DNA of 64,000 nt from Cladorhizidae sp. MBARI D1340-BT2. Its lineage: Eukaryota; Porifera; Demospongiae; Poecilosclerida; Cladorhizidae. Positions 13,416 to 21,940 of the stretch are shown one piece after another. Both the position numbers and the translations under genes were made by a program. Positions within the stretch are counted from its first letter, which is position 1; every line of letters begins with the position of its first letter. Where the stretch lies: NCBI GenBank assembly GCA_028752905.1, contig JAQNBH010000013.1, positions 13,543,816 to 13,607,815 on the forward strand, read 5' to 3'. The notes beneath the pieces were generated by a model. It was not told the DNA's origin. It saw nothing but the letters and a program-made list of their open reading frames with translations, and searched no databases.

Positions 13416-13610
13416 CTTTTTTTAACACAATATAACAATATATGTAGTAACAGCCTGTCCTTCTTGTTGTTGTTGTTGCTATTGTTATGGAAGTTATGGC
13501 ATACACAAATTATTAATATCAATTGCTTCTTTCTCATTGTGACATACCTGTTCACTTTATTCATCAACCAGTCCTTAGCAAACACACTTACTAAAATATT
13601 ACAATCTCAC

Positions 13611-13942
13611 CGTAGGTTGCGTGGAATCATCAGATGCTGTTACTGGGTGAAGACCTCTCTCTATGCCATCACCAATGAGGACTTCAAAACCGGTCACAAA
13701 ATTATTTCCTGTTACTTTGATGATTTGGATTGTGGTGATATTGACATTTATCCCAAAAGTGACTTGCAGCCAGGGTGGCCCTGATGATGCTCTCCGGGAG
13801 TTAGAACACCACGATTCACCCTCCAGCCTTGCCTGGTCAGGAGTATATGTACTATCCACAGAATCTGCTTCAAAGAACTGGTCTTGAACTCTGTACCTAC
13901 TGCCGGATATCAGGCGGTGAGTGGTGCCATCCAAGCAAGACT
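13611..13942 (-). CDS. Gene A exon 2: first part of F5/8C domain 1
   Basis: The acceptor at 13943-13944 (TTGCGTAG) opens an exon whose first full codons read SCLDGTTHRLISGSRYR. It carries the F5/8C hallmarks: a first Cys, an ARLEGESWC block, then PPWLQVTFG (family consensus is close to WLQVDLG), and GFEVLIGDG further on. A sequon (NIT) lies in VNITT. It ends STQPT before a GTGAGA donor in phase 0. The second half of the domain is on the next exon. F5/8C domains are extracellular beta-barrels that bind collagen, glycans or phospholipid head groups; the ligand here cannot be read from sequence. It aligns with gene B 35047-35366, which is 12 nt shorter. Confidence 0.85.
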
Positions 13943-14195
13943 CTACGCAAAATGAGATATTCGTAACCCATAAATCTTATTAATTATACAACACAGTGTT
14001 CCATGCTGGTCCAATGATAATTCTGAGCTTGATTCTTTCAATTTGACATTTGTAATGACACAGATATTGGTGACACAATGATGATGGTAAATACATTAAT
14101 TGTTCACTCATATAAACCCCTAGGATAGGACGGGACAAAAAGGATTCTTTTTTGCTTTCAAGAAAATTTAAGCCTTTTTCATGATTCAATTTCCT

Positions 14196-14315
14196 TACAT
14201 ACCAGCAAAATATACATGCTAATAGAAGATTCTAATTACATACCAGCAACATATAAATGCCAATAGAAGATGCTAATTACATACCAGCAACGTACAAAAT
14301 AAAAGATGCTAATAA
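14196..14315. repeat. 40-41-bp tandem repeat, three copies
   Basis: 'acataccagcaa' starts at about 14197, 14238 and 14278, each followed by a variable 'tgctaatagaagatgctaatt' type segment. Located in intron 1 of gene A. Confidence 0.8.
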
Positions 14316-14932
14316 AAACTGCTGACCTGCTTATTAGACACACCTTTGAGAATGCAATCTGCACTGGCCTTCTAGTGGATTAGGGTCAGAGAGTCCATAT
14401 ATCAAGGAGTGCACTAGTACTCCATCTATGGATTTCACCCACTCTTTAAAATGGTAGACAGAAAAGAAGAAGCCAAAAACCTCATATCACAAGTAAAACT
14501 CACCTGGCAAATTTTTAGCTGGGTTTCATCTGCTATTATATAAGACTCCCAGCTACCTTGAATCTTTCGCTAAGGTAGGAAACTGATGGACCTAAACACC
14601 ATAGCTTAGAGTGGGTTAAAAAAACTTGAAAGAATCTTTCTTGAACTCTGTAGTTATTTAACTAAATTTTCTGTCACCTATGTACAATCAGTCTCTTCAT
14701 AACAATTTTAGTATCTGAAGACTCAAACTGTTCCCACAATTAATCTGTTCCTTTGCTTGCAGAATAAAGTGCCTGGTAAGGAACTTGCAATGAACATTGA
14801 TGCAATCAAGCTGACGATTATAAGCATAACAAATGAAAATGATTTGTGCTCAGTTCTGCTGTTAAGCTTTTGTGAAGCCACTCCTCTGCAACTATTACAA
14901 AGTTGAAGAGAAACTGTAGCTGATCCTGTACC

Positions 14933-15010
14933 AAAAGATCTGCTATTGGGTCGGTAGAGTTCTCATGTACAACTGTTCCCAAGTCCTTGAAGGAGGCTGT
15001 AGCTGACCTT
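14933..15010 (+). repeat. Dispersed repeat family R2, copy upstream of the LINE
   Basis: It contains 'ggtagagttctcatg' and 'aagtccttgaaggaggctgt'. Other copies or part copies: 10-45, 2757-2860, 5455-5540 (minus), 55708-55860 and 56385-56470. The consensus runs tgctatttggtttgtggag, ttctcctgg, then aagtccttgaaggaggctgt, agctgacc. No coding capacity. Confidence 0.6.
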
Positions 15011-15679
15011 ATGATACAGGAATAATGTATGCAATATTATGAGTGCCCAACAAGAAGAAACAAGTTAGAAAATGTCTGGGCTTCATAGTAGACTTTGTAG
15101 AACATGACTTGGAGGAATCTTCTACTGTTCGACTAGAAACAAAATTATTTATTTATTTAAAAATTCACTATTTTGGGCTGCCCTGTCAAAAAAGGAGAAC
15201 AAAACTGTACTGTTTTATCCAGAACTTGATTATCTACCGCTCCCGTGGTATCAAAAAAGCCACTAACAATCTTAGGATCAGGAAGAATGGACATAGGAAG
15301 CGGAGAAAGTCTTCTCCGAAGATTTTCTTTGATGCATGCAGAGCATACAATAAATGCCCGAAAACAAAAAGAAGTATGGAGGATGCAAGGAGATTTTTTA
15401 GGTAAGAAAGATGATTTCGATCTAATCCATTGCATTATGCAAAGAAAGTCTGCTGCGATGAGATAAATTCCGATCCCTCATTTGAAGCTAAAATAGCCTT
15501 CAATCACTTTGAGAATATCTCATCTAAAGATAGCTCATATACATCGCTTCCCACATGGGTTAAAGATGTCATATCCCTACCAGAGGTGGAAGATATGGTT
15601 CCCTTTGATCTTTCCCCTATAACACCTGGCTTAGTGGCTAGAATGCTAAAGAAAATGTCATCTAACTCCTCCCCAGGCG

Positions 15680-16652
15680 ATGACGGAGTCATATCATCAA
15701 AAGATACCATCAACCCATCACTTCCAAGCAACTTTGTATTCAAAAATCGTACTTGAATACTTCATTGTCCCAGACAACTGGTGCCAAGCAAAGATCAAGC
15801 TAATTTTCAAAGGAGGTGACAAGTCTTCTCCTGGCAATTTTCATCCTATTGCACTTACCTCAGCTGTGGGGAAATTGATCAACATGCTTCTAGACTGGAA
15901 AGGTATCTAACTAGTAATGCCATTATCAATACCAGCATTAAAATGGCTTTCTTTCCAACATTATTGGGACCATGGAACATATTTTTGCAGTATCTGCAAT
16001 TATTGAGAATGCTTTCCAACTTGATTTGCCTCTGTCCATGTCATTCCTAGACCTTAAGAATGCATTCGGTTCTATTTCCCATGCCCTAATAAATGATATG
16101 CTCTTGCTAATCAAGCTACTAGCGGAAATAAGAGCCTATATCTCGAGCACTTATTCAAAGTTATCTGGGTATATAAACAGTAAGTATTGTCCGACCAGTG
16201 AGTTTCGTATAAAGAAGGGGGTGTTCAAGGGGACACACTTTTTCCTCTTATATTGCATTCAATCCTATACTTGAAGCAGTAGTTCAAGCTTTGCTATCAT
16301 ATGGCCTACAACTTACGGTTCTTTCCAACAACTGGCTTGAGCCCCCTAAAGTTAACTCGTACATGTATGTGTGGTGGGACGAAGAGGGGTCAGAGGAAGT
16401 TAAAGGATGGTACCCAGCCAAAGTATTGAACGTGCAGTCAGAGAGAGAAATTTCCTTGGAATATCGTAAGAACAAGTCGATTGAATTAACCCATCTTTCT
16501 AATATCAAGTGGGTACCTAGCAAAGGAAATGATAAGTGGTACAGGCCTCCATCAAACAAACCCCATAGCTCTCGCCTTACCCTTTCAACACCTCACAAGG
16601 TAAAAGCCTTTGCTGATGATCTTACCATCATATCATCCTCTGCCATTGACCA
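15680..16652 (+). pseudogene. LINE-1 reverse transcriptase core, frameshifted
   Basis: In the order expected of a LINE RT: PDNWCQAKIKLIFKGGDKSS and NFHPIALTSAVGKLI (fingers) at about 15770-15885, SFLDLKNAFGSISHALI (motif A, Asp kept) at about 16040-16090, RIKKGVFKGT (motif B) at about 16207-16236, AFNPILEAVVQALLSYG after a frameshift, then an extra Tudor-like block, and AFADDLTIIS (motif C, both Asp kept) at 16606-16635. The catalytic residues survive but the frame is broken at least twice. The frame is interrupted at 16652 by a hAT insertion and resumes at 17742 (SKALDKVSEFC). Confidence 0.85.
16354..16521 (+). other. Tudor-like domain inserted within the LINE-1 RT
   Basis: This is an in-frame stretch of about 55 residues between RT motif B and motif C. 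It reads NSYMYVWWDEEGSEEVKGWY, then PAKVLNVQ…ISLEYRKNKSIELTHLSNIK and WVPS. Tudor-family barrels (Tudor, SGF29, Agenet-like) typically have an aromatic opening strand, W-Y-P/A-A-x-V in strand 2, and a closing segment with L-x-x-v-x-W. Those elements are visible here. The block is in the same frame as AFNPILEA upstream and AFADDL downstream, so it was part of the element's protein. The assignment is by pattern only; a profile search is needed. Confidence 0.55.
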
Positions 16653-17733
16653 CAGGTGTGCAAAGCATTACTATGTTGGGGGGGGGGGGGGGGGGGGGGG
16701 GGAGAAACATAGCTACAATTGCATGGTGCATGCAAAATAGCTAGGGATGGTCTGCATTCTACAAGGTATATAGCTATATCACCTCCAGGATTTTTTTTAT
16801 TTTATGTCATGCAGAATTAACATCAAGGCCATCGATTTATATTATATCTTATATTTTTTGGAATCATAATTGTATTTGTCGAGGTCCCATGGACACAAAG
16901 GTGTCAGTAATAGAGTCATAATTTAGCTTAGCAGTGATATCATTTTCAACAAAAAGAATCATTAAGTTCTCAACTCTCTCTTGAGATGTCGTGGATCGAA
17001 GCTTGTTTTTAACAATGGTTGAGTTTACTAAAGCTTCTCTCATAGGATGCTGTGGTCACAGGAAGTGTGACAAACAAACGATAAAGTTGGTATAGTTCTC
17101 CATACACTCTGTGCAGATCAGTCTGATGCAAAACTTGTAATACATCCAGAACTGTTTTGCAATTTTGAAGAAGGTATCTCCTCAGGGAAAACTCTGTTTT
17201 CAGAGCTGATGATTAAACAATGACAATCATTTGTGGGCAACACTAATGACAATAAGTGGGAAAGTAGACAGTTCAGCATCTCCAGTTATTGTCTAAAGTT
17301 TGTCCCTTTACACTAAAAATAAAATAATCTGGACTCTAGCTTATATATATTAAAAAAATATATATATATAAAAAAATTAAATTTTTATTTTATTTTAATA
17401 ACGCGAATAATTAAATGCGCACTGGGTCAGGTGAGAAATCGCTCTTTACTACACTATTCACTAGGTCTCTACGAGTGTACGACACAAGCACATTCACTAG
17501 CTGCCAGCTCAAAGCTACAATTTGCAATAGCAAGCAGCACTCGACTCAATCTTATTCTCATGATAGTGGTCATGTGTCAGTGATCTCACAAACGGCATCC
17601 AGACTCGGCATCAAATTCCATGTGACTGATTTGTGTGTGAATGATAGAGCTTAGCTTGCTAGCTGGCTGGCAAAGCTGTATTGGTCGGGGGGGGGGGGGG
17701 GGGGGGGGCAAAGGGGTCGGCCCCGCCGGTGCC
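16653..17733 (-). mobile_element. hAT insertion 1 inside LINE-1, non-autonomous
   Basis: The LINE frame breaks at '…tgccattgacca' (16641-16652) and resumes after a second 'tgccattgacca' (17730-17741). The 12-bp direct repeat contains the 8-bp target duplication expected of hAT (attgacca). Inside, on the minus strand at about 16880-17220, is a decayed hAT transposase C-terminus: LPVTTASYERSF in one frame and KNKLRSTTSQERVENLMILF in another. G-runs lie near each end (16679-16702 and 17690-17708). Clear terminal inverted repeats were not found, so the exact ends carry a few bases of uncertainty. Confidence 0.7.
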
Positions 17734-17741
17734 ATTGACCA

Positions 17742-18548
17742 TAGTAAAGCTCTGGACAAGGTCTCAGAGTTTTGCACAGACTTAGACCTCAATCTAATCT
17801 AAACTCTCCCAAATGCGTGTCCTTGGTCTTCAATGGAAAAAAGTTTGATACAAGAGCCACCTTTACAATCGGGTCAGGTACATCTCGAAATATCTCGTCA
17901 GGTCCAACCAAGTTCCTGGGAAACATGGTGGGTGGGTCCAACTCTGAGATCAAGTGGGTATCGGGGGAAGAGGTTCATTAACTCCTTTCAAGCAACATTA
18001 ACAAGTACCAATTAGAGGAGAGTATAAGCTATGGATTCTGAGGCATTTCCTTATCCCATCGTTCCATTTTTCTATGGCAGTAGATGTAATCCCAATTGGG
18101 GCCATCAAGAAAATGGAGGCCCTGACCCACAGAAGATTAAAGCGATGGCTTTCTCTCCCCAGATCCTTCACAACATCAGCTCTTCACCATCCTGATGTGA
18201 TTGATATCCCATCTCTAACCGATCAAACAATCAAAGCTAAACTCTCCTTGCTGTGTACAATCTCAACCTCACATGACCCTTTGATCAAAGAACTTTCAAA
18301 CATCTTTTTGGACCATCAAAGCTGTGTCAACCTTGGTATCCCTCAATACTTCTACTCAGGGCAAAGTCCTCACCAGTAAGACGTTAGGACACCAGTGCCG
18401 TAAAGTATTGAAGGATAAAGGGCAAGTGCATGCAATGCCAAACTCTCAAAGTTATCGGTACAAAACAAGATCCTTGGCTAGAAGAAAAAAATAGGTTATG
18501 GAGACGCATCATGGATAGACTACCAACTGGACAGTTGTCATTTATTCT
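17742..18548 (+). pseudogene. LINE-1 RT thumb and post-RT region
   Basis: The LINE resumes here in frame with SSSAIDH from before the hAT insertion: SKALDKVSEFCTDLDLNL, then (after a frameshift) NSPKCVSLVFNGKKFDTRAT and FLGNMVGGSN, which is the usual K-x-FLG region of LINE RTs. MEALTHRRLKRWLSLPRSFT and ALHHPDVIDIPSLTDQTIKA follow at 18110-18240. The frame is lost near 18375 and regained (LPTGQLSFIL) up to 18548, where hAT insertion 2 begins. Stops and shifts make it non-functional. Confidence 0.75.
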
Positions 18549-20126
18549 CAGTGGAGTAGGAACATATAATGGATTGGGGGGTGGGCCCCTGAACCGATTA
18601 ATGTTGCTGTTGGGGGAATGCATGCAACCAATCATTAACACAGACTATTTTTGAGACCCATATATATATATTTTTTTAATAAGACTAATGAGCAAAGAAC
18701 AAATGCATATTTTATAGCTAATAGTAAAAATTATTTATAGTTTCAAAAAAAAGTTCTTCCTTCTCTCGCATCTAGAAATAAATTCTCTGGCCACATCAAC
18801 AAAGTCTAGTTTTTCTGTTATTTCGCGATGCATATGCAGTAGCATACAATGATTTAGCCTCTCTTGTTGGAGTTCCAAAGGTAGTCTTTTATGCATTTTA
18901 GAGCAGAAAAGCTGCGTTCAGCAGATGAAGTGGTGACTGGAATGGTAAGATAGATTTTAATGAGTTTGTGGACCTCTGTGATGATTTTCTTGAGACCAGA
19001 TTGGTGGTTTAGAATGTCACAAATAGTCTGAACTCTGGTCACTTTCTGGATTGTGATACCATCCAAGGGTGTAGTAGCCTTGATTATATCTGGAATCATT
19101 TTTAAATGAATTTCCAACTTTTCCATGTTGATATCACTGCCATACAACTCTTTCAGTCTTGCAGAAAGTGAAACACTTTTGCCATATGCACTGTCCACCA
19201 ACAACGATTCAATAGTCTTCACAAAAAGAAGTTTTCTTGCAGAAATCGTCTCTGTAGTGCACCCTTCACACGGTCAATTGCCTCAAAATACTCCTTTCTA
19301 TAATAATCCTCAATATATGTGAAGGTATGCTGTGGTGCTCCATGATCTAATCTCCTTGGAAACTGCCTTTGGCGAGGTAGAACAGGAGGATCACAACACA
19401 CTTTCGAGGCTTTCACTACTACAGAATCATAGAAAGATTTAAAATGATGATCGGTACGAATTCTCTCAAGTGATCGAATCCACAAGTCTACAGCCATAAA
19501 ACAGTCATCAACATTAGTCTCTTCTGCCTGAAGGGTAATGGACAGCTGTTCATTCATACTAAAGATTAATACCGATAGCTCCAATCCAAAATATGTGCAG
19601 AATTTATCCATAAGCGATAGCATACCATTTGCTCGTCTAGAACAGTCATCCATTTCATGAGAAGAAATCTCCATTGTTTCCCTTAGTGTTGTTTCCCTTA
19701 GTGCTTCATAGTTGTTGATTATGGCTTGAGTACGGGTAGTCCATTTAGTTGGGCACAATGATTTGATAATATAGACAGTGTATTTGTTAGTCTAGACCTA
19801 ATAACAACTTACTCTGAGGTTCAGGTGATTCCTTCAAGCAAAAAAATGAAGTAATACATGACTCTGTAGCTTGATTCTTTTAATGGCAATGCTTTGCTGT
19901 GCTACCACATGTGTTAATCACAAGACTACACATGTGACATAATAATTTACACCTAAGTGTTGACTGAAGTTTGGTTAACAACCTACTGAGTGCCAAGTTT
20001 ACATAGATAGTAGAGGTGTAAGCAATGATACACCATTCATATTATTTGGGGGGGGGGGCGGACCCCTAGCTGTTGAATATTGGGGGGGCCACAGCCCCCA
20101 CGGCCCCCATGGTTCTTACTCCCCTG
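18549..20126 (-). mobile_element. hAT insertion 2 inside LINE-1, 1,578 bp with matching terminal inverted repeats
   Basis: The left end cagtggagtaggaac (18549-18563) and the reverse complement of the right end, caggggagtaagaac (20112-20126), match at 13 of 15 positions and start with the CAG typical of hAT. The element is flanked by the direct repeat attct (18544-18548 and 20127-20131). hAT normally duplicates 8 bp, so part of the duplication may have mutated. Removing the element rejoins the LINE frame as GQLSFIL then RANTDTLL. It carries a partial transposase on the minus strand. Confidence 0.85.
18854..19758 (-). pseudogene. hAT transposase, C-terminal two thirds
   Basis: Two adjoining minus-strand frames. 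19219-19758 begins CPTKWTTRTQAI (the CPTRWTxR block of ZMYM/ZNF862-like hAT transposases) and runs to EAIDRVKGALQRRF. 18854-19222 contains LIKIYLTIPVTTSSAERSFS then ALKCIKDYL, the hAT C-terminal dimerisation motif. The N-terminal part with the first catalytic Asp and the zinc finger is missing, as the element is only 1.6 kb. It cannot be an autonomous transposase. A frame change near 19220 separates the two pieces. Confidence 0.85.
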
Positions 20127-20131
20127 ATTCT

Positions 20132-20740
20132 GAGAGCAAATACAGACACTTTGCTCAATCTCAAACGCTGGCATATTCGTGTTGATCCTTGCTGTCCCAT
20201 GTACATGAATCGGTCTCCTACAGTGCACCACATACTATCCAATTGTCTAGAGGCTCTGAAGCAGGCGAGGTACAGATGGAGGCATGACTCTGTCCTGCAA
20301 GTTGTGATATCTGGGATTGAGAAGTCCATGGTGCTGAGTGATGCCTGCTTTGCAGATCTTCCTGGCTACAGGGCAAGTGACAACCCCCATGCAACTATCC
20401 CTGCAAATATTCTATATAGACACCTCAGCTAGACCAGACATGGTAGTAAGGAGGAACAATGAAATATTCTTGATTGTACTGGCCATTCCATTCAATTCAC
20501 CGGAGTCCATCTTAAAGGCTAAACAATGAAAGGAGTCAAAAGCGATCTACCAACTGGCCTAAGTGACCTTGAGGCACAAGGATTCCACTCCTCCTCTTAT
20601 ACACAATCGAGATAGGAGCTCTAGTTCACTGGTGCCATCTAGCCGACAAGCCCTGACCACAATTTTTCCCTCTATCGGAAAACCACAAGCATCCAAACTG
20701 CTAGATGCTGCTGCAAAAGTGGCAATTTCGGCCTCTAGCT
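20132..20740 (+). pseudogene. LINE-1 C-terminus: zinc-knuckle-like and RPD endonuclease-like segments
   Basis: After the hAT element the frame reads TDTLLNLKRWHIRVDPCCPM and then TVHHILSNCLEALKQARYRW RHDSV. This resembles the C-x-x-C…H…C knuckle before the endonuclease in R2/NeSL-like LINEs, with the second Cys apparently Tyr (CPMY). A change of frame then gives RPDMVVRRNNEIFLIVLAIP, an RPD motif followed by a beta-strand, as in the PD-(D/E)xK fold, although the following acidic residue is not clear. Further decayed frames (TIEIGALVHWCH, KLLDAAAKVAIS) extend to about 20740. Confidence 0.7.
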
Positions 20741-20955
20741 AACTGTGTCGTGCGAGACTGGATATGTCATGGAACTCTTCTCAACCACTGCTTTAACTCT
20801 ACATGTATTTAACTATTTATTATTGTGCTGTCATTATTTATTGTCTCTCAAGCCCTTGCCAAGCCCCTTCTCTATGTACTTCCTAGAACCTGGACTCTTT
20901 GTGTTCTGGGGTCATTACTGCTGTGTATGTATTCATTTTACTTGAATAATAAAGT

Positions 20956-21738
20956 TGGTTTTCACACACTGTAGACCACAACCAGTTGGATTACCTCATT
21001 ATAGACACTCGTCCTTTCAGGTCAATCCAGATCGAGTTTTTAGAGAAGAAAAACACCTATCATAACCTAAAAGCGTTTTTCCTCTAGCTTCAGAGGCAGG
21101 ACTGCCTTAGCTCCACTAGTGTGGTTAGCAGGATTATCTGCAGCATCTGCTTTGTGCTTCAAGTTTTACAACCTTTTGCTGCACAGTAGAATTTCAACAT
21201 GAAGTTCTTCAGTACACATGCAAGAAAGCACTTAGACACCGAGTGTAGCAGAATAAACACAGTAGAGTTATTCTTCATATCCCCCCCCCCCCCCAACTGT
21301 TTGTAGCAGCTGCAACTATTTAGAATAATATACATCCACCTCAGTCAAATTCCAGAGGTCAGTGAGGTAACTCTTTTCCAACTGTAAAATAACTCACTTA
21401 TTGGTAGTAAATGATAGTGCACCTGTATAAACTTTTTTTAAAGGGGGGAGGGGATCCTATTTCTTTCTTTTTTACACTCAATCAAAATGAGGTGTGGTAT
21501 ATGTATTTTCGAAGCTACTTGGCACCTATGCAAACTATCAGGCAGACTATTGACAATGAATAATACAACTTTTCTGTAGCATATATACATGATTAATGTT
21601 AAGCTAGAAAATGCTACAATAAGAGATGTAGCTAAGCAGCTAGCTAGCTAACGCCCTAAGTAAGTGTATGCTAGCTAACCTGATTCTAAGTTGGGGCATG
21701 CAGCGAACTCGCTATGTAGAATGTATTTATTTCCATAC
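20956..21738. other. Gene A intron 1, segment next to exon 1
   Basis: No coding signal. It has a poly-C run (about 21281-21294) and clustered 'agctagctagc' sequence at 21636-21680. The gene A donor lies at 21737-21738 (GT on the minus strand). Confidence 0.5.
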
Positions 21739-21796
21739 CTGAAAAGGTGCCGAATAGTATTGGCAGACACAGTAGAATGCTTATCTTATTCATCAT
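21739..21796 (-). CDS. Gene A exon 1: signal peptide
   Basis: The minus strand reads MMNKISILLCLPILFGTFS and then a split Gly codon before a GTATGG donor. This is a typical signal peptide: a Lys near the start, then about 12 hydrophobic residues (ILLCLPILF), then small residues. The coding part is 58 nt, exactly the length of gene B exon 1 (29685-29742), whose protein aligns residue for residue (MINKVFSLLGLPLILSTFS). The first of two adjacent ATGs was chosen because it gives equal length to gene B. The exon leaves phase 1, matching the phase of exon 2. It is too short for ordinary ORF finding and was recognised from the paralogue and the splice phase. Confidence 0.8.
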
Positions 21797-21940
21797 TCTT
21801 CCAAGCACACAACAGAGAGTTCTTACGCCAACCTAACCGAGTTGTCCTCGGGCGCTTACGGCGGAGCTCAGGATAAACCACTAACTAATCCTGGGGCGCA
21901 ACCGTCTCCAACGAGCGGAAGTTGTCTAACTCAGATAGTG
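21797..21940 (-). promoter_or_regulatory. Presumed 5' UTR / proximal promoter of gene A
   Basis: Immediately upstream of the gene A start codon the sequence becomes locally CpG- and GC-rich (for example gggcgcttacggcggagctc on the plus strand), unlike the surrounding AT-rich DNA. This fits a transcription start region. No TATA box was identified; the start site itself is not visible. Confidence 0.3.

Larger units (their letters stand above)
15215..20955 (+). mobile_element. LINE-1 (this window): non-LTR retrotransposon with RT and restriction-like endonuclease, interrupted by two hAT elements
   Basis: The plus-strand element lies in intron 1 of gene A, antisense to that gene. Recognisable parts in order: an N-terminal basic region (about 15215-15420), a linker (15430-15700), the RT (about 15740-16652), hAT insertion 1, the RT thumb and post-RT region (17742-18548), hAT insertion 2, a zinc-knuckle-like segment and an RPD endonuclease-like segment (20132-20740), then a 3' region ending near an AATAAAG at about 20947. 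Several frameshifts and stops mean it cannot be translated as a whole. The RT-then-RPD order points to the restriction-like-endonuclease class of non-LTR elements (R2/NeSL-like), not the APE class. The 5' end and target duplications were not defined. Confidence 0.8.
3738..21796 (-). other. Gene A: two-F5/8C-domain single-pass receptor, six recognised exons, 3' end incomplete
   Basis: This is the span of a reconstructed gene. Exons on the minus strand are 21796-21739, 13942-13611, 13415-13259, 4724-4402, 4163-4016 and 3930-3738, 1,211 nt in all or about 403 residues. Every junction has GT/AG and the reading frame is continuous, with intron phases 1, 0, 1, 0, 1 and 2. Order of parts: signal peptide, F5/8C domain 1, F5/8C domain 2, Ser/Thr-rich stalk, transmembrane helix, basic stop-transfer. 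Introns are 7.8 kb, 195, 8.5 kb, 238 and 85 nt. The topology resembles discoidin-domain adhesion or receptor proteins (DDRs also carry a DS and a DS-like domain before the TM), but no kinase exon is seen, so the function inside the cell is open. Further exons may lie in the two long introns. Confidence 0.8.

Noticed and set aside
13464..13887. Plus-strand frames over the gene A F5/8C exons
   Set aside because: Shadows; the minus-strand frame has domain motifs and phase-correct splice sites.
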